34,349 bases of DNA, taken from the NCBI GenBank assembly GCA_011682695.1, contig JAACED010000021.1:1-34349 (forward strand), in the 5' to 3' direction. Position 1 is the first letter of the stretch; every line of letters starts with the position of its first letter. Under the pieces are notes generated by a model. The model searched no databases. It was not told the DNA's origin and worked only from the letters and a program-made list of their open reading frames with translations. Shown here in pieces: positions 1 to 6,107 of the stretch. A program made the translations under genes and the position numbers. The DNA is from Gammaproteobacteria bacterium (GTDB taxonomy: Bacteria > Actinomycetota > Acidimicrobiia > Spongiisociales > UBA4744).

Positions 1-2
1 TG

Positions 3-371
3 TCTCTCGGACTGGGATTGGCGCTGCTCTTCGCTTTCAGCCTGTCGTGGGTGATGGCCGTTCTTGGACTGCTGGTCAAGAATCCGGAGGCCGCGCAGTC
101 GGCCGTGTTCTTGCCGGTGTTTCCCCTGGTCTTCGCGAGCTCGGTGTTCATTCCGACGCAGACACTCCCCACGTGGCTTCAAGGGTTCGCCAATAACCAG
201 CCGATCACCGTGCTCACCAATGCCATCCGGGGACTCGTCCTCGGCGATGGGGTGCTCCCGGCAGGCCAGACGGTGGCCGGCGAAGTCCTCACGTCGCTGT
301 TGTGGATCGCGGGCATCCTCGTGGTCTTCGCACCACTCGCCGTACGGGTGTATCGCAAGACGGTCGCGTAG
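3..371 (+). CDS. ABC-2 type transporter permease, C-terminal part
   Basis: The reading frame is open from the left edge, so the gene starts outside the window; about 122 residues remain. They form at least three hydrophobic segments (roughly residues 5-24, 36-53 and 95-115) and end in a short basic tail. The order is typical of the last third of DrrB-like ABC-2 permeases: a membrane helix, a short loop with NPEAAQS, a helix ending in a FASSVFIP-like segment, an extracellular loop with LPTWLQGFANNQPIT, then a final helix. Family members pair with an ATPase to export drugs or lipids across the inner membrane; the ATPase gene is probably upstream. The substrate cannot be told from this fragment. 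Confidence 0.8.
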   Translation, partial: SLGLGLALLFAFSLSWVMAVLGLLVKNPEAAQSAVFLPVFPLVFASSVFIPTQTLPTWLQGFANNQPITVLTNAIRGLVLGDGVLPAGQTVAGEVLTSLLWIAGILVVFAPLAVRVYRKTVA

Positions 372-469
372 CCGGTGCCCTGAGGGTTGCACCGGATCTG
401 CGGCCCTCCGTGCCTCAGAGATAGCAGCACGGACGCGCGGCTCCGCGCCCACGCCGGTACGGTGGGGTC

Positions 470-1062
470 ATGCCACCCCACGACTGTGAGCTGATTCGTC
501 TCACGTTTCCGGCGCAACCGGTGGCTGCGTTCACTGCGCTTGCGTTCGCCGTGGCCGGAGTGTGGACCATGAGTCGCCGCAGAACGACCGGTGCCTTGGT
601 GTTCGGACTGACACTCGTTGTTCTCGGAGCGACGAGTTTCTGGTTTCATGCGGGAGCCGGCGCATCCTCGCCGTGATCGCCACGGCGTCCTGGCTGGCAG
701 TCTGGACATCTTCACGGCCCGACGCCCGAGCGGTCTGGATCTGGCTCGTCACGGTGGCCGCCGCCAGTCTCGTCGTCGGAGTTGTTCCCGCAGCGAGGCA
801 TACCCTGACTGCGCTCGCTGTCGCCGCCTTCGCGCTGGGAGCGCTTCGAAATCCGAGACTGAGGCAAGACCGGCGGATGCGCGCTGCTCTCGGTATCTTC
901 TCGGTTGCGCTCATCGTCTATGCGCTCACCGGGACCGGTGGACCGTGGTGTGACCCCGCGTCACCGATCCAGGGCCACGGCCTCTGGCATCTGATGGCCG
1001 CGTCGGCGCTCGGGCTCGTCGGTGAAGCAACTGGAGCCTCAGAGAAAGGAACGCTGCCATGA
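470..1062 (+). pseudogene. CREST-superfamily (ceramidase-like) membrane protein gene, frameshifted
   Basis: Two overlapping frames together make one protein. Frame 2 from the ATG at 470 gives two membrane segments and the motif GATSFWFHAGAG. It stops at 676. Frame 1 carries on from about 660 with RILAVIATASWLAVW, several membrane segments and the closing motif QGHGLWHLMAASALG. A Ser-x-x-x-His motif followed later by His-x-x-x-His is the pattern of the CREST membrane hydrolases (alkaline ceramidases and relatives), so both halves belong together. The middle motif, where an Asp would be expected near the join, reads Ala-Val. A single-base indel near 655-680 explains the break; it may be real decay or a sequencing error. 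TACGGT lies 6 nt before the ATG, so the gene could be leaderless. The stop overlaps the next start as ATGA. Confidence 0.6.
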
Positions 1063-1844
1063 CCCTGGTACATGTCGGGGACCTCGAGATGTACTACGAG
1101 ACGCTCGGATCTGGAGACCCCGTCCTGCTGCTGCACGGGCTCGGGTCGAACAGCAAGGGATGGGTGCTGCAACGAGAGCCGTTTGCTGCTCGGCATCGCG
1201 TCATCCTCACCGATCTTCGGGGTCACGGTCGAACCGGCCGTCCGCCCGGTCCGTACAGCGTCCCCATGTTCGCCGCCGACGTACTGGGACTTCTGGACGC
1301 TCTGGAGCCGGCTGCCGTCAACGTGGTAGGCCTCTCGATGGGCGGCATGGTCGGCTTCCAGATGGCTGTCGACCACCCGGACCGGGTCAAGAGCCTCGTC
1401 GTCGTCAACGCGGGCCCGGCCGTGGTACCGAGCACCTTGCGAGATCGATTCGACCTCTGGCAACGCAGGATCCTCGTCAACCTGCTCTCAATGAACAAGA
1501 TCGCCGACACGATCGGCAATCGGCTCTTCCCAGAGCCGGGACAGGCCGAGTTTCTCCGAATGTTCAAGGAAGGCTTCCTGGAGAACGACAAGGCCACCTA
1601 CAAGGCGGCCACACGGGCCCTCATCGGCTGGAGCGTCGCGGATCGTATCGGTGAGATCAGCTGCCCCGTGCTGGTGATCTCGGCCGACCAGGACTACACG
1701 CCGGTGTCGGTCAAACAGGAGTTCGTGAACCGCATGCCGACCGCACGGCTGGAAGTGGTAGAGCACTCACACCATGCGACGCCGATCGACCAGGCGGAGA
1801 CGTTCAACGAACTCGTCCTGTCGTTCCTCGCCCAGGTGGGCTGA
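1059..1844 (+). CDS. alpha/beta hydrolase
   Basis: A 261-residue cytoplasmic alpha/beta-hydrolase-fold enzyme. The oxyanion-hole motif LLLHGLGSNSKGW is at residues 23-35. The nucleophile elbow GLSMGG puts the catalytic serine at 93. The acid is probably Asp210 (SADQDYTP) and the base is His238 or His239 (EHSHHATP). The length and the absence of a large lid insert resemble 3-oxoadipate enol-lactonases and small esterases or haloperoxidase-like hydrolases; the substrate is unknown. The start is supported by AGAAAGGA 8 nt upstream and by overlap with the previous stop codon (ATGA), which implies translational coupling to the ceramidase-like gene. It converges on the epimerase gene with only 4 bp between stop codons. 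Confidence 0.88.
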   Translation: MTLVHVGDLEMYYETLGSGDPVLLLHGLGSNSKGWVLQREPFAARHRVILTDLRGHGRTGRPPGPYSVPMFAADVLGLLDALEPAAVNVVGLSMGGMVGFQMAVDHPDRVKSLVVVNAGPAVVPSTLRDRFDLWQRRILVNLLSMNKIADTIGNRLFPEPGQAEFLRMFKEGFLENDKATYKAATRALIGWSVADRIGEISCPVLVISADQDYTPVSVKQEFVNRMPTARLEVVEHSHHATPIDQAETFNELVLSFLAQVG

Positions 1845-1848
1845 TGGC

Positions 1849-2841
1849 TCATCGGCGATAGTAAGCGAGGTCCCGGGCCAGACGGATCTCGTCATCCCTG
1901 CGTTCATATCCGAGCGAATTCGCGCCGTCGTAATGGTCCCGGTACCAGCGCGCCGTCTCACCCACCCAGTCCTTGAACGGTGTCGAGTGGTAGCCGAGGT
2001 CGCGTTCGGCCCGTTCCACAGACGGGATGAAATTCGATAGCTGGTCGTACGGGTCGGAATACTCCAGTGCCACGTGGGAAAGATCCCGCCCGGTGATATT
2101 GACGACATCGAGAGGCACGTCCAGTCCCTCCGCCGCAGCGGCAAGAAAGTCCCGCATCCGCACCACTTCCTGCTGCGCGATGTTGTACACCCTCCCTTTT
2201 GCATCGGGCGTGTCGAGAACTCTCAGATACCCTCGGGCGAGATCCTGCGAAAAGACGATCCGGAAACTGCGTTCCCCGCAGCAACGAAGCAGCAGCGGTC
2301 CACCGTCGAGGAGGCGCTGGAAGTAGAACCACCCCCGGAGAGTGGGATCGTTGGGACCCAGCACGATCGGGGGTCGGATGATCGTCCATGAGACGTCGGT
2401 CCGGTCGACAAGCGCCTGTTCGGCGGTGAGTTTGCCGATCGTGTACGCCCAACCCGGCGACACCCCCTCGTCGGCGGGCGGACGAAACGCTCGATCGACG
2501 TCGTCTTCGCCGTACGGCGCGTATCCACGAGCGGTGTTGTAGACGGCCGAGCTGCTCGTCAGCACGTAGTGACCGACCGTTGGTGCAATGACGTCCAGCA
2601 GACTGTCGACATCGCCTCCGGCATAGGCGATGTTGTCGATCACGGCATCGAACGGTTCATCGCGAAGCTGTTCCAGCGACGCAGCGTCGGTGCGATCACC
2701 GGTCACGTGACCAATACTCCCCCACCATTCAGGCCGTGTGTTGCCGCGGGAGAATACGGTGACGTCGTCCCCACGGTCGTAAAGCTGTTCGACGACGGCG
2801 CGTCCGAAGAACGCGGTGCCGCCGAGCACGAGCACTCTCAT
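1849..2841 (-). CDS. NAD-dependent epimerase/dehydratase
   Basis: An extended short-chain dehydrogenase of 330 residues. The N-terminal Rossmann motif MRVLVLGGTAFFGRAVVEQL follows the GGTxFxG pattern of the subgroup that includes plant-chloroplast CSP41-like and bacterial nucleoside-sugar epimerase-like proteins. TSSSAVY and YTIGKL supply the Ser and the Tyr-x-x-x-Lys, and IRPPIVLGPNDPT is the usual substrate-side loop. The start at 2841 is chosen because MRVLVLGG begins the fold and GAGG lies 8 nt upstream; an in-frame ATG at 2850 would leave no ribosome-binding site. It lies 11 bp after the YHS gene and is probably co-transcribed with it. The substrate, perhaps a nucleotide sugar, is not known. 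Confidence 0.85.
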   Translation of the reverse strand: MRVLVLGGTAFFGRAVVEQLYDRGDDVTVFSRGNTRPEWWGSIGHVTGDRTDAASLEQLRDEPFDAVIDNIAYAGGDVDSLLDVIAPTVGHYVLTSSSAVYNTARGYAPYGEDDVDRAFRPPADEGVSPGWAYTIGKLTAEQALVDRTDVSWTIIRPPIVLGPNDPTLRGWFYFQRLLDGGPLLLRCCGERSFRIVFSQDLARGYLRVLDTPDAKGRVYNIAQQEVVRMRDFLAAAAEGLDVPLDVVNITGRDLSHVALEYSDPYDQLSNFIPSVERAERDLGYHSTPFKDWVGETARWYRDHYDGANSLGYERRDDEIRLARDLAYYRR

Positions 2842-2852
2842 TGCGACCATCC

Positions 2853-2999
2853 TCAGTCCGAAACGTACTGCTCGGGGTTCTCGACGAAGGCGTCCTTGCA
2901 CCCGGGAGTACAGAAGTAGTGCGTGTTGCCCTGATGCTCAGAGACCCACGTCGCCGTGGACTCCTCTACCTGCATCCTGTAGACAGGATCGCCTGCCAA
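2853..2999 (-). CDS. small YHS-domain protein, TTG start
   Basis: A 48-residue protein that is essentially a single YHS domain: an N-terminal GDPVYRMQVEE (the usual DPVCGM with Tyr for Cys), then HYFCTPGCKDAFVENPEQYV with a Cys-x-x-x-Cys pair. YHS domains occur in metal-handling proteins, copper ATPases and some oxygenases, and probably bind a metal. The start is the TTG at 2999, because GGAAGGAG lies 6 nt before it; the longer open frame would begin inside the hairpin at 3056-3085 and has no family similarity. It sits just upstream of the epimerase gene, and downstream of a Gly-His-rich exported protein, which may hint at a metal theme (inference only). Confidence 0.75.
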   Translation of the reverse strand: MAGDPVYRMQVEESTATWVSEHQGNTHYFCTPGCKDAFVENPEQYVSD

Positions 3000-3055
3000 T
3001 GCGGTCTCCTTCCGTCCCACACACGGTACCGTTTCTGCGCGTCTTGGGCACACAA

Positions 3056-3085
3056 CTGTGACGCCCCCTTTCGGGGGCGTCACAG
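3056..3085 (-). terminator. strong hairpin, probable terminator of the exported-protein gene
   Basis: A perfect 13-bp inverted repeat (CTGTGACGCCCCC and its complement) around a TTTC loop, 25 bp after the stop of the minus-strand gene ending at 3110. On the minus strand it is followed by a short T-containing stretch rather than a clean U-run, so termination may be partial, with read-through into the YHS and epimerase genes. Confidence 0.7.
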
Positions 3086-3109
3086 TGGAAGGGAAGGGAG
3101 GATGCTGGG

Positions 3110-3754
3110 TCAGGCGTTGCTGCCCATCAGGCCGAAGCCGCCACCCTCGTGACCGCCACCTGCGTGACCGCCACCCATGTGGCCGCCGCCCATCGGGCCG
3201 AAGCCGCCACCAGCTCGCGGACCGTCACAGTCACCGCGAGGCATTTCGCCATTTACCATCGCGTCGACGCGCTCAGCCACTTCCGCCTTGGCGTCAGCAG
3301 CCTGGTCTGCATCGATGCGCCCGCTCTCGACAGCCTGGTCGATGCGAGCGTTCGCCTTTTCGACGAGCGCATCGGTCACCGACTGCAGTTCGTCACCGGC
3401 GATGTCTGCGATCGTCTGCCCGTCCTGAAGGGCGGCGACCAAGTCATCGGTCGACATGCCGAGTACTTCTGCAACCGTTTCCAGTCCTGCACGTGGATGC
3501 CCGAAACCGGGGCGGTCGAAATCACGTGGACCCGGTGCCTTTGCGACCAAGGCATCACGAATCGCCTGCGCCTGGTCGGCTGTGATGGTGCCCTGCTCGA
3601 CGAGTTGGTCGAGCACACCGTTGATCGGTCCGAGGAACCGAGCCTGAGTTGCCGTCTCCGCTTCCTGGGCGGAAGCGCTCTGTGAGGTGGCAGCGAAGCC
3701 AATTCCTCCGAGTACAACGCCGGCAATGGCCAGCACCGTGAGCGCCTTCTTCAT
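3110..3754 (-). CDS. exported helical protein with Gly-His-rich tail
   Basis: A 214-residue secreted or periplasm-equivalent protein of unknown function. Residues 1-29 form a classical signal peptide (MKKALTVLAIAG, a hydrophobic core, then SASAQEAE). The mature part is helical and repeats a theme: GTITADQAQAIRDAL and GRIDADQAADAKAEV are two copies of a helix-turn-helix-like unit, with VAEVLGMSTDDLVAALQDG between them. The last 35 residues are Gly-rich with four GGGH units plus Met, which could bind a metal or act as a flexible linker. The start is clear: AAGGAG lies 6 nt before the ATG. It has its own terminator-like hairpin. I do not recognise a named family. Confidence 0.75.
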   Translation of the reverse strand: MKKALTVLAIAGVVLGGIGFAATSQSASAQEAETATQARFLGPINGVLDQLVEQGTITADQAQAIRDALVAKAPGPRDFDRPGFGHPRAGLETVAEVLGMSTDDLVAALQDGQTIADIAGDELQSVTDALVEKANARIDQAVESGRIDADQAADAKAEVAERVDAMVNGEMPRGDCDGPRAGGGFGPMGGGHMGGGHAGGGHEGGGFGLMGSNA

Positions 3755-3867
3755 GTCATCTCCTTTCGAGGGACGACACCACTGTGAACCACCATCGTGA
3801 GAACACCCTGAAACGAACTTAAAACCTTCGTGAGTTCTCCACCGGCCCTGGGAGGCCCTTCAAGGCC

Positions 3868-3998
3868 CGTTTCCTCCCCCAGGAGGCCCCCACAGGCCGA
3901 CCGTTTCCTCCCCCAGGAGGCCCCCACAGGCCGACCGTTTCCTCCCCCAGGAGGCCCACAGGCCGACCGTTTCCTCCCCCAGGAGGCCGCAGGCCGAC
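3868..3998. repeat. four tandem 31-34-bp repeats, each with a palindrome
   Basis: Units begin with CGTTTCCTCCCCCAGGAGGC and end with CAGGCCGAC, at 3868-3901 (34 bp), 3902-3935 (34), 3936-3967 (32) and 3968-3998 (31). They differ only by loss of bases in one C-run. Each has the near-palindrome CCTCC-CCCA-GGAGG, so the array could form four hairpins in RNA or DNA; the same core gives a Shine-Dalgarno-like AGGAGG on both strands. There are no spacers between units, so this is not a CRISPR array. Confidence 0.9.
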
Positions 3999-4130
3999 AT
4001 TGGGGGAGGTGCCGCTCAGGCGACGGAGGGGGTGCCGGGGAGGTGTCCTCGGGGTTTTGGCCGAGGGCGAAGGGGGTCCTGGGCCAGGTGTATGCCCCCC
4101 TCCCGGCTTCGCCGTACTCCCCCCAACGCT

Positions 4131-4179
4131 CGCTTCGCTCCCTGGGGGGAGAAACAGGCCGCTTCGCTCCCTGGGGGGA
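4131..4179. repeat. duplicated 20-mer, 29-bp period
   Basis: CGCTTCGCTCCCTGGGGGGA occurs at 4131-4150 and again at 4160-4179. A C-run just upstream (4118-4125) can pair with the G-runs, giving alternative hairpins. Part of the motif recurs inverted at 4249-4260. Confidence 0.8.
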
Positions 4180-4296
4180 CCAATAGCCGCCCCGCGGTCA
4201 TGCACCGACCTGAGGTTGCGATGCCAAGTACAAAGTACCGACCACGGCGAGCGAAGCGAGCTGCCGATTCCCGCGCCGGCACTACTCAGCAGACTC

Positions 4297-4638
4297 CTAC
4301 TGAAGGTCTTCGATGTGCAGAACGGGAATCTGCTCGTTGCGAGGGAGGTCGGCGTTGACGACTTCGATCTCGGCGTTGAGCGCCTCGACCTGTTGTTGTC
4401 GATCCAGGTCGCTGTCGAACCGAGCGAATCTCTGTTCCCTGATCCGTCTCCGAAGCCCCCATGCTGCATCCTGTGCCCGAGCCCGCCGGACCCAGGTGCG
4501 TGCCCACCACGCAGGATCGTAGTTACCGTCGAGACCGGGAATTGGCCGGCCGGCTCCCTCGAGATCGTCGAACTCCCCACGCTCCATCGCCTCGCGGATT
4601 TCGCGCTCCGCGACAGATTCGGACTCAGGCCGGGTCAC
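4297..4638 (-). CDS. DUF1992 (DnaJ-homologue C28-like) protein
   Basis: A 113-residue soluble protein of the DUF1992 family, whose conserved domain is shared with the eukaryotic DnaJC28. The signature is visible in order: SVAEREIREAMERGEFDDLEGAGRPIP near the N terminus, then DPAWWARTWVRRA, then a charged helical region with NAEIEVVNADLPRN. The molecular function of the family is unknown. The GTG start at 4638 is preferred because GAGGGAG lies upstream and the overlap with the preceding YbjQ gene is then only 14 bp; the ATG at 4680 would overlap it by 56 bp. It is the last gene of a three-gene unit with a small membrane protein and YbjQ. Confidence 0.8.
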   Translation of the reverse strand: MTRPESESVAEREIREAMERGEFDDLEGAGRPIPGLDGNYDPAWWARTWVRRARAQDAAWGLRRRIREQRFARFDSDLDRQQQVEALNAEIEVVNADLPRNEQIPVLHIEDLQ

Positions 4639-4963
4639 GTCTTCCAACTCCCTCGAGGACGACGCCGGTCCCATACGCAAGGATCTCCGATGCGTTTTGC
4701 ATCACCATCGATGTCGTGAACCGCATGCCAACGATGGCATTCGCACCTTGCTGCTCCGCATCTTCGATCATTCGCGCGAGCGCCTGCTCGCGTGACTCCC
4801 CCATCATCTTGGTGTACTCGACGATCTCGCCCCCGACCATGTTGCGGAACGCCGCCATGATGTCCTTGCCGACATGCCGTGCCCGGATCGTGCTCCCTTT
4901 GACCAGACCCACCGTCTTGGCGATCGAACGGCCTTCGATCGCATCTGCCGTGGTGATGATCAT
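4625..4963 (-). CDS. YbjQ/UPF0145 family protein
   Basis: A 112-residue protein of the UPF0145 (YbjQ) family, small cytoplasmic proteins thought to form pentamers and often described as putative heavy-metal-binding. Family features seen here are an N-terminal IITTADAIEGRSI, then VKGSTIRARHVGKDIMAAFRNMVGGEI, EYTKMMGESREQALARM, and the core QGANAIVGMRFTTS followed by EILAYGTGV. Length is normal. AAGGAGG lies 8 nt before the ATG. Its start overlaps the stop of the upstream membrane protein (ATGA), so the two are translationally coupled. Confidence 0.9.
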   Translation of the reverse strand: MIITTADAIEGRSIAKTVGLVKGSTIRARHVGKDIMAAFRNMVGGEIVEYTKMMGESREQALARMIEDAEQQGANAIVGMRFTTSMVMQNASEILAYGTGVVLEGVGRRDPA

Positions 4964-5172
4964 CGCTGAACCTCCTTGAAGTCGCCCTTCTGAGCAGTTG
5001 ACAGCCGGTCATTCAGCACGATACCGATGAGGATGATCACCCCGAGACCGATCGCGCCGACGGCTGCTCTGACAACTACGGGAATCTCACTCGCAAGAAA
5101 GAAGCCTTTCACCGACCAGCCGACGAGAGCCAGTACCCCGGCCCCGATGAGGACATACGCGACTCTCTGCAT
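4960..5172 (-). CDS. small two-helix membrane protein
   Basis: A 70-residue protein with two predicted membrane helices (about residues 4-24 and 33-52), the second ending VIILIGIVLNDRLS, and a charged tail ending KGDFKEVQR. The start at 5172 is chosen for GGAGGTG six to seven nt upstream; the longer open frame has no support. It overlaps ybjQ by four bases and is the first gene of that unit. No named family is recognised; from memory, similar small proteins sit beside YbjQ genes in other bacteria, which I cannot verify here. Confidence 0.75.
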   Translation of the reverse strand: MQRVAYVLIGAGVLALVGWSVKGFFLASEIPVVVRAAVGAIGLGVIILIGIVLNDRLSTAQKGDFKEVQR

Positions 5173-5188
5173 CGTTGCACCTCCTGGC

Positions 5189-5203
5189 TCCAGGCTAGGC
5201 CTC
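5189..5203 (-). promoter_or_regulatory. shared 15-bp element, copy 1
   Basis: TCCAGGCTAGGCCTC lies 17 nt upstream of the ATG at 5172. An identical 15-mer precedes the next small-membrane-protein gene. It contains the palindrome AGGC-TAG-GCCT; on the coding strand it also reads TAGCCT, which could be a -10 box. It is either a common promoter core or an operator. Confidence 0.5.
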
Positions 5204-5371
5204 GCTCCGCCGCACGACCTCGCTACGAGCGCAACGGGCAGGACCGGCGAGAAGAGCCAATCTCCCGTCGCCATCCCTCTCACGAGGTTCGACCATCGGA
5301 AGGGTCTCGAAGTCTCCTCCTACGCGAGTAAGCACACCTCCCGTGTACTCACTCACACCTTTATGAACGGT

Positions 5372-5860
5372 TCAGGACTCGCTGCTGCGTAGGCCGCTGA
5401 GACCTCCTGCGATCACCAGCACCGTGCCGACGATCAAGATCAGGAACCCGATCCCTGCACTGACTGTGTACGCCTCGGGGATCATGCCGCCGGCTGCTGC
5501 CTGGGCCATTCCCGCCTGGATCGTATCCGCCGCGTCCAAGGCATCGAGGTACTTGACGATCGAGTACGCGAGCAAGGCGACGCCGATCACCGCAGTGATG
5601 AGCGACGATGAACGGCTCATCGGAGCGCTCCGTGCACCCAGAAGGGCCAAAACCACCACGGTCACGATCAAGACGACGAGCACGATCTGCGCCCACGTAT
5701 CGAGTCCTCCCCAGATCGTAGGGATGCCGTCCGGGAATGCCGGATCTGCCTGGTGCAGCGCCGGGAGCATTCCCTCTCCCGCCGTCGTCAAGGCCTTCAG
5801 GAACAGACCGATGATCCCGATGATCACTCCGGCAAGTGCTAACAATCGACCAGTGTGCAT
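5372..5860 (-). CDS. four-helix membrane protein, function unknown
   Basis: A 162-residue membrane protein with four predicted helices: near residues 5-25, about 50-70, about 85-105 and 135-155. The second loop is Ala-rich (LDALDAADTIQAGMAQAAAGG), suggesting a pair of helices outside the membrane. The start MHTGRLLALAG at 5860 is preferred over upstream methionines because GGAGGGAG lies about 8 nt before it and it begins the first hydrophobic helix. The C terminus LRSSES is short and hydrophilic. I do not recognise the family. It shares an identical upstream 15-bp element with the YbjQ unit and may be co-regulated with it. Confidence 0.7.
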   Translation of the reverse strand: MHTGRLLALAGVIIGIIGLFLKALTTAGEGMLPALHQADPAFPDGIPTIWGGLDTWAQIVLVVLIVTVVVLALLGARSAPMSRSSSLITAVIGVALLAYSIVKYLDALDAADTIQAGMAQAAAGGMIPEAYTVSAGIGFLILIVGTVLVIAGGLSGLRSSES

Positions 5861-5894
5861 ACCTTTTCTCCCTCCACTCCGCGTCGCTGTTGAT

Positions 5895-5909
5895 TCCAGG
5901 CTAGGCCTC
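5895..5909 (-). promoter_or_regulatory. shared 15-bp element, copy 2, with flanking inverted repeat
   Basis: TCCAGGCTAGGCCTC, identical to the copy at 5189, lies 34 nt upstream of the ATG at 5860. Here it is also one arm of a wider inverted repeat: TTCCAGGC at 5894-5901 and GCCTGGAA at 5924-5931, with centres about 30 bp apart (three helical turns). That arrangement suits a dimeric or tetrameric DNA-binding protein. Confidence 0.5.
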
Positions 5910-6107
5910 CGCACCCCCCGAATGCCTGGAAAACCGACAGAGTTGCACTTTCGTGAATCCTCACCGATACGACCCCCCATGGCGTGTTCCCGCCGTTGCA
6001 CGACCCGGGCAGGCTCGATTCCTGGCGAGAGCGGACCCGCCGATGACCGACCACCACGGCCGTCTGCTTGCCACCCATGGTCCCCCGCCCACAGGCGCGG
6101 GGCCGGC

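Larger units (their letters stand above)
3755..4296. other. 542-bp gene-free region
   Basis: The first 80 bases hold the upstream region of the exported-protein gene, which reads away to the left. The rest is GC-rich, repeat-laden DNA: four tandem 31-34-bp units (3868-3998), a G-rich stretch, a duplicated 20-mer at 4131 and 4160, and a 12-bp inverted repeat (CTCGCTTCGCTC at 4129 and its complement at 4249). Open frames crossing it are low-complexity translations of the repeats (for example Gly-Gly-Gly-Asn-Gly-Arg-Pro-Val) and are not believable genes. Confidence 0.7.

Noticed and set aside
3868-3998. CRISPR array
   Set aside because: The 31-34-bp units abut with no spacers and no cas genes are nearby.
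3819-4580. Long minus-strand frame through the repeat region, 253 codons
   Set aside because: Its translation is made of the repeats (Gly, Pro and Arg runs) and overlaps the DUF1992 gene in another frame; no start signal.
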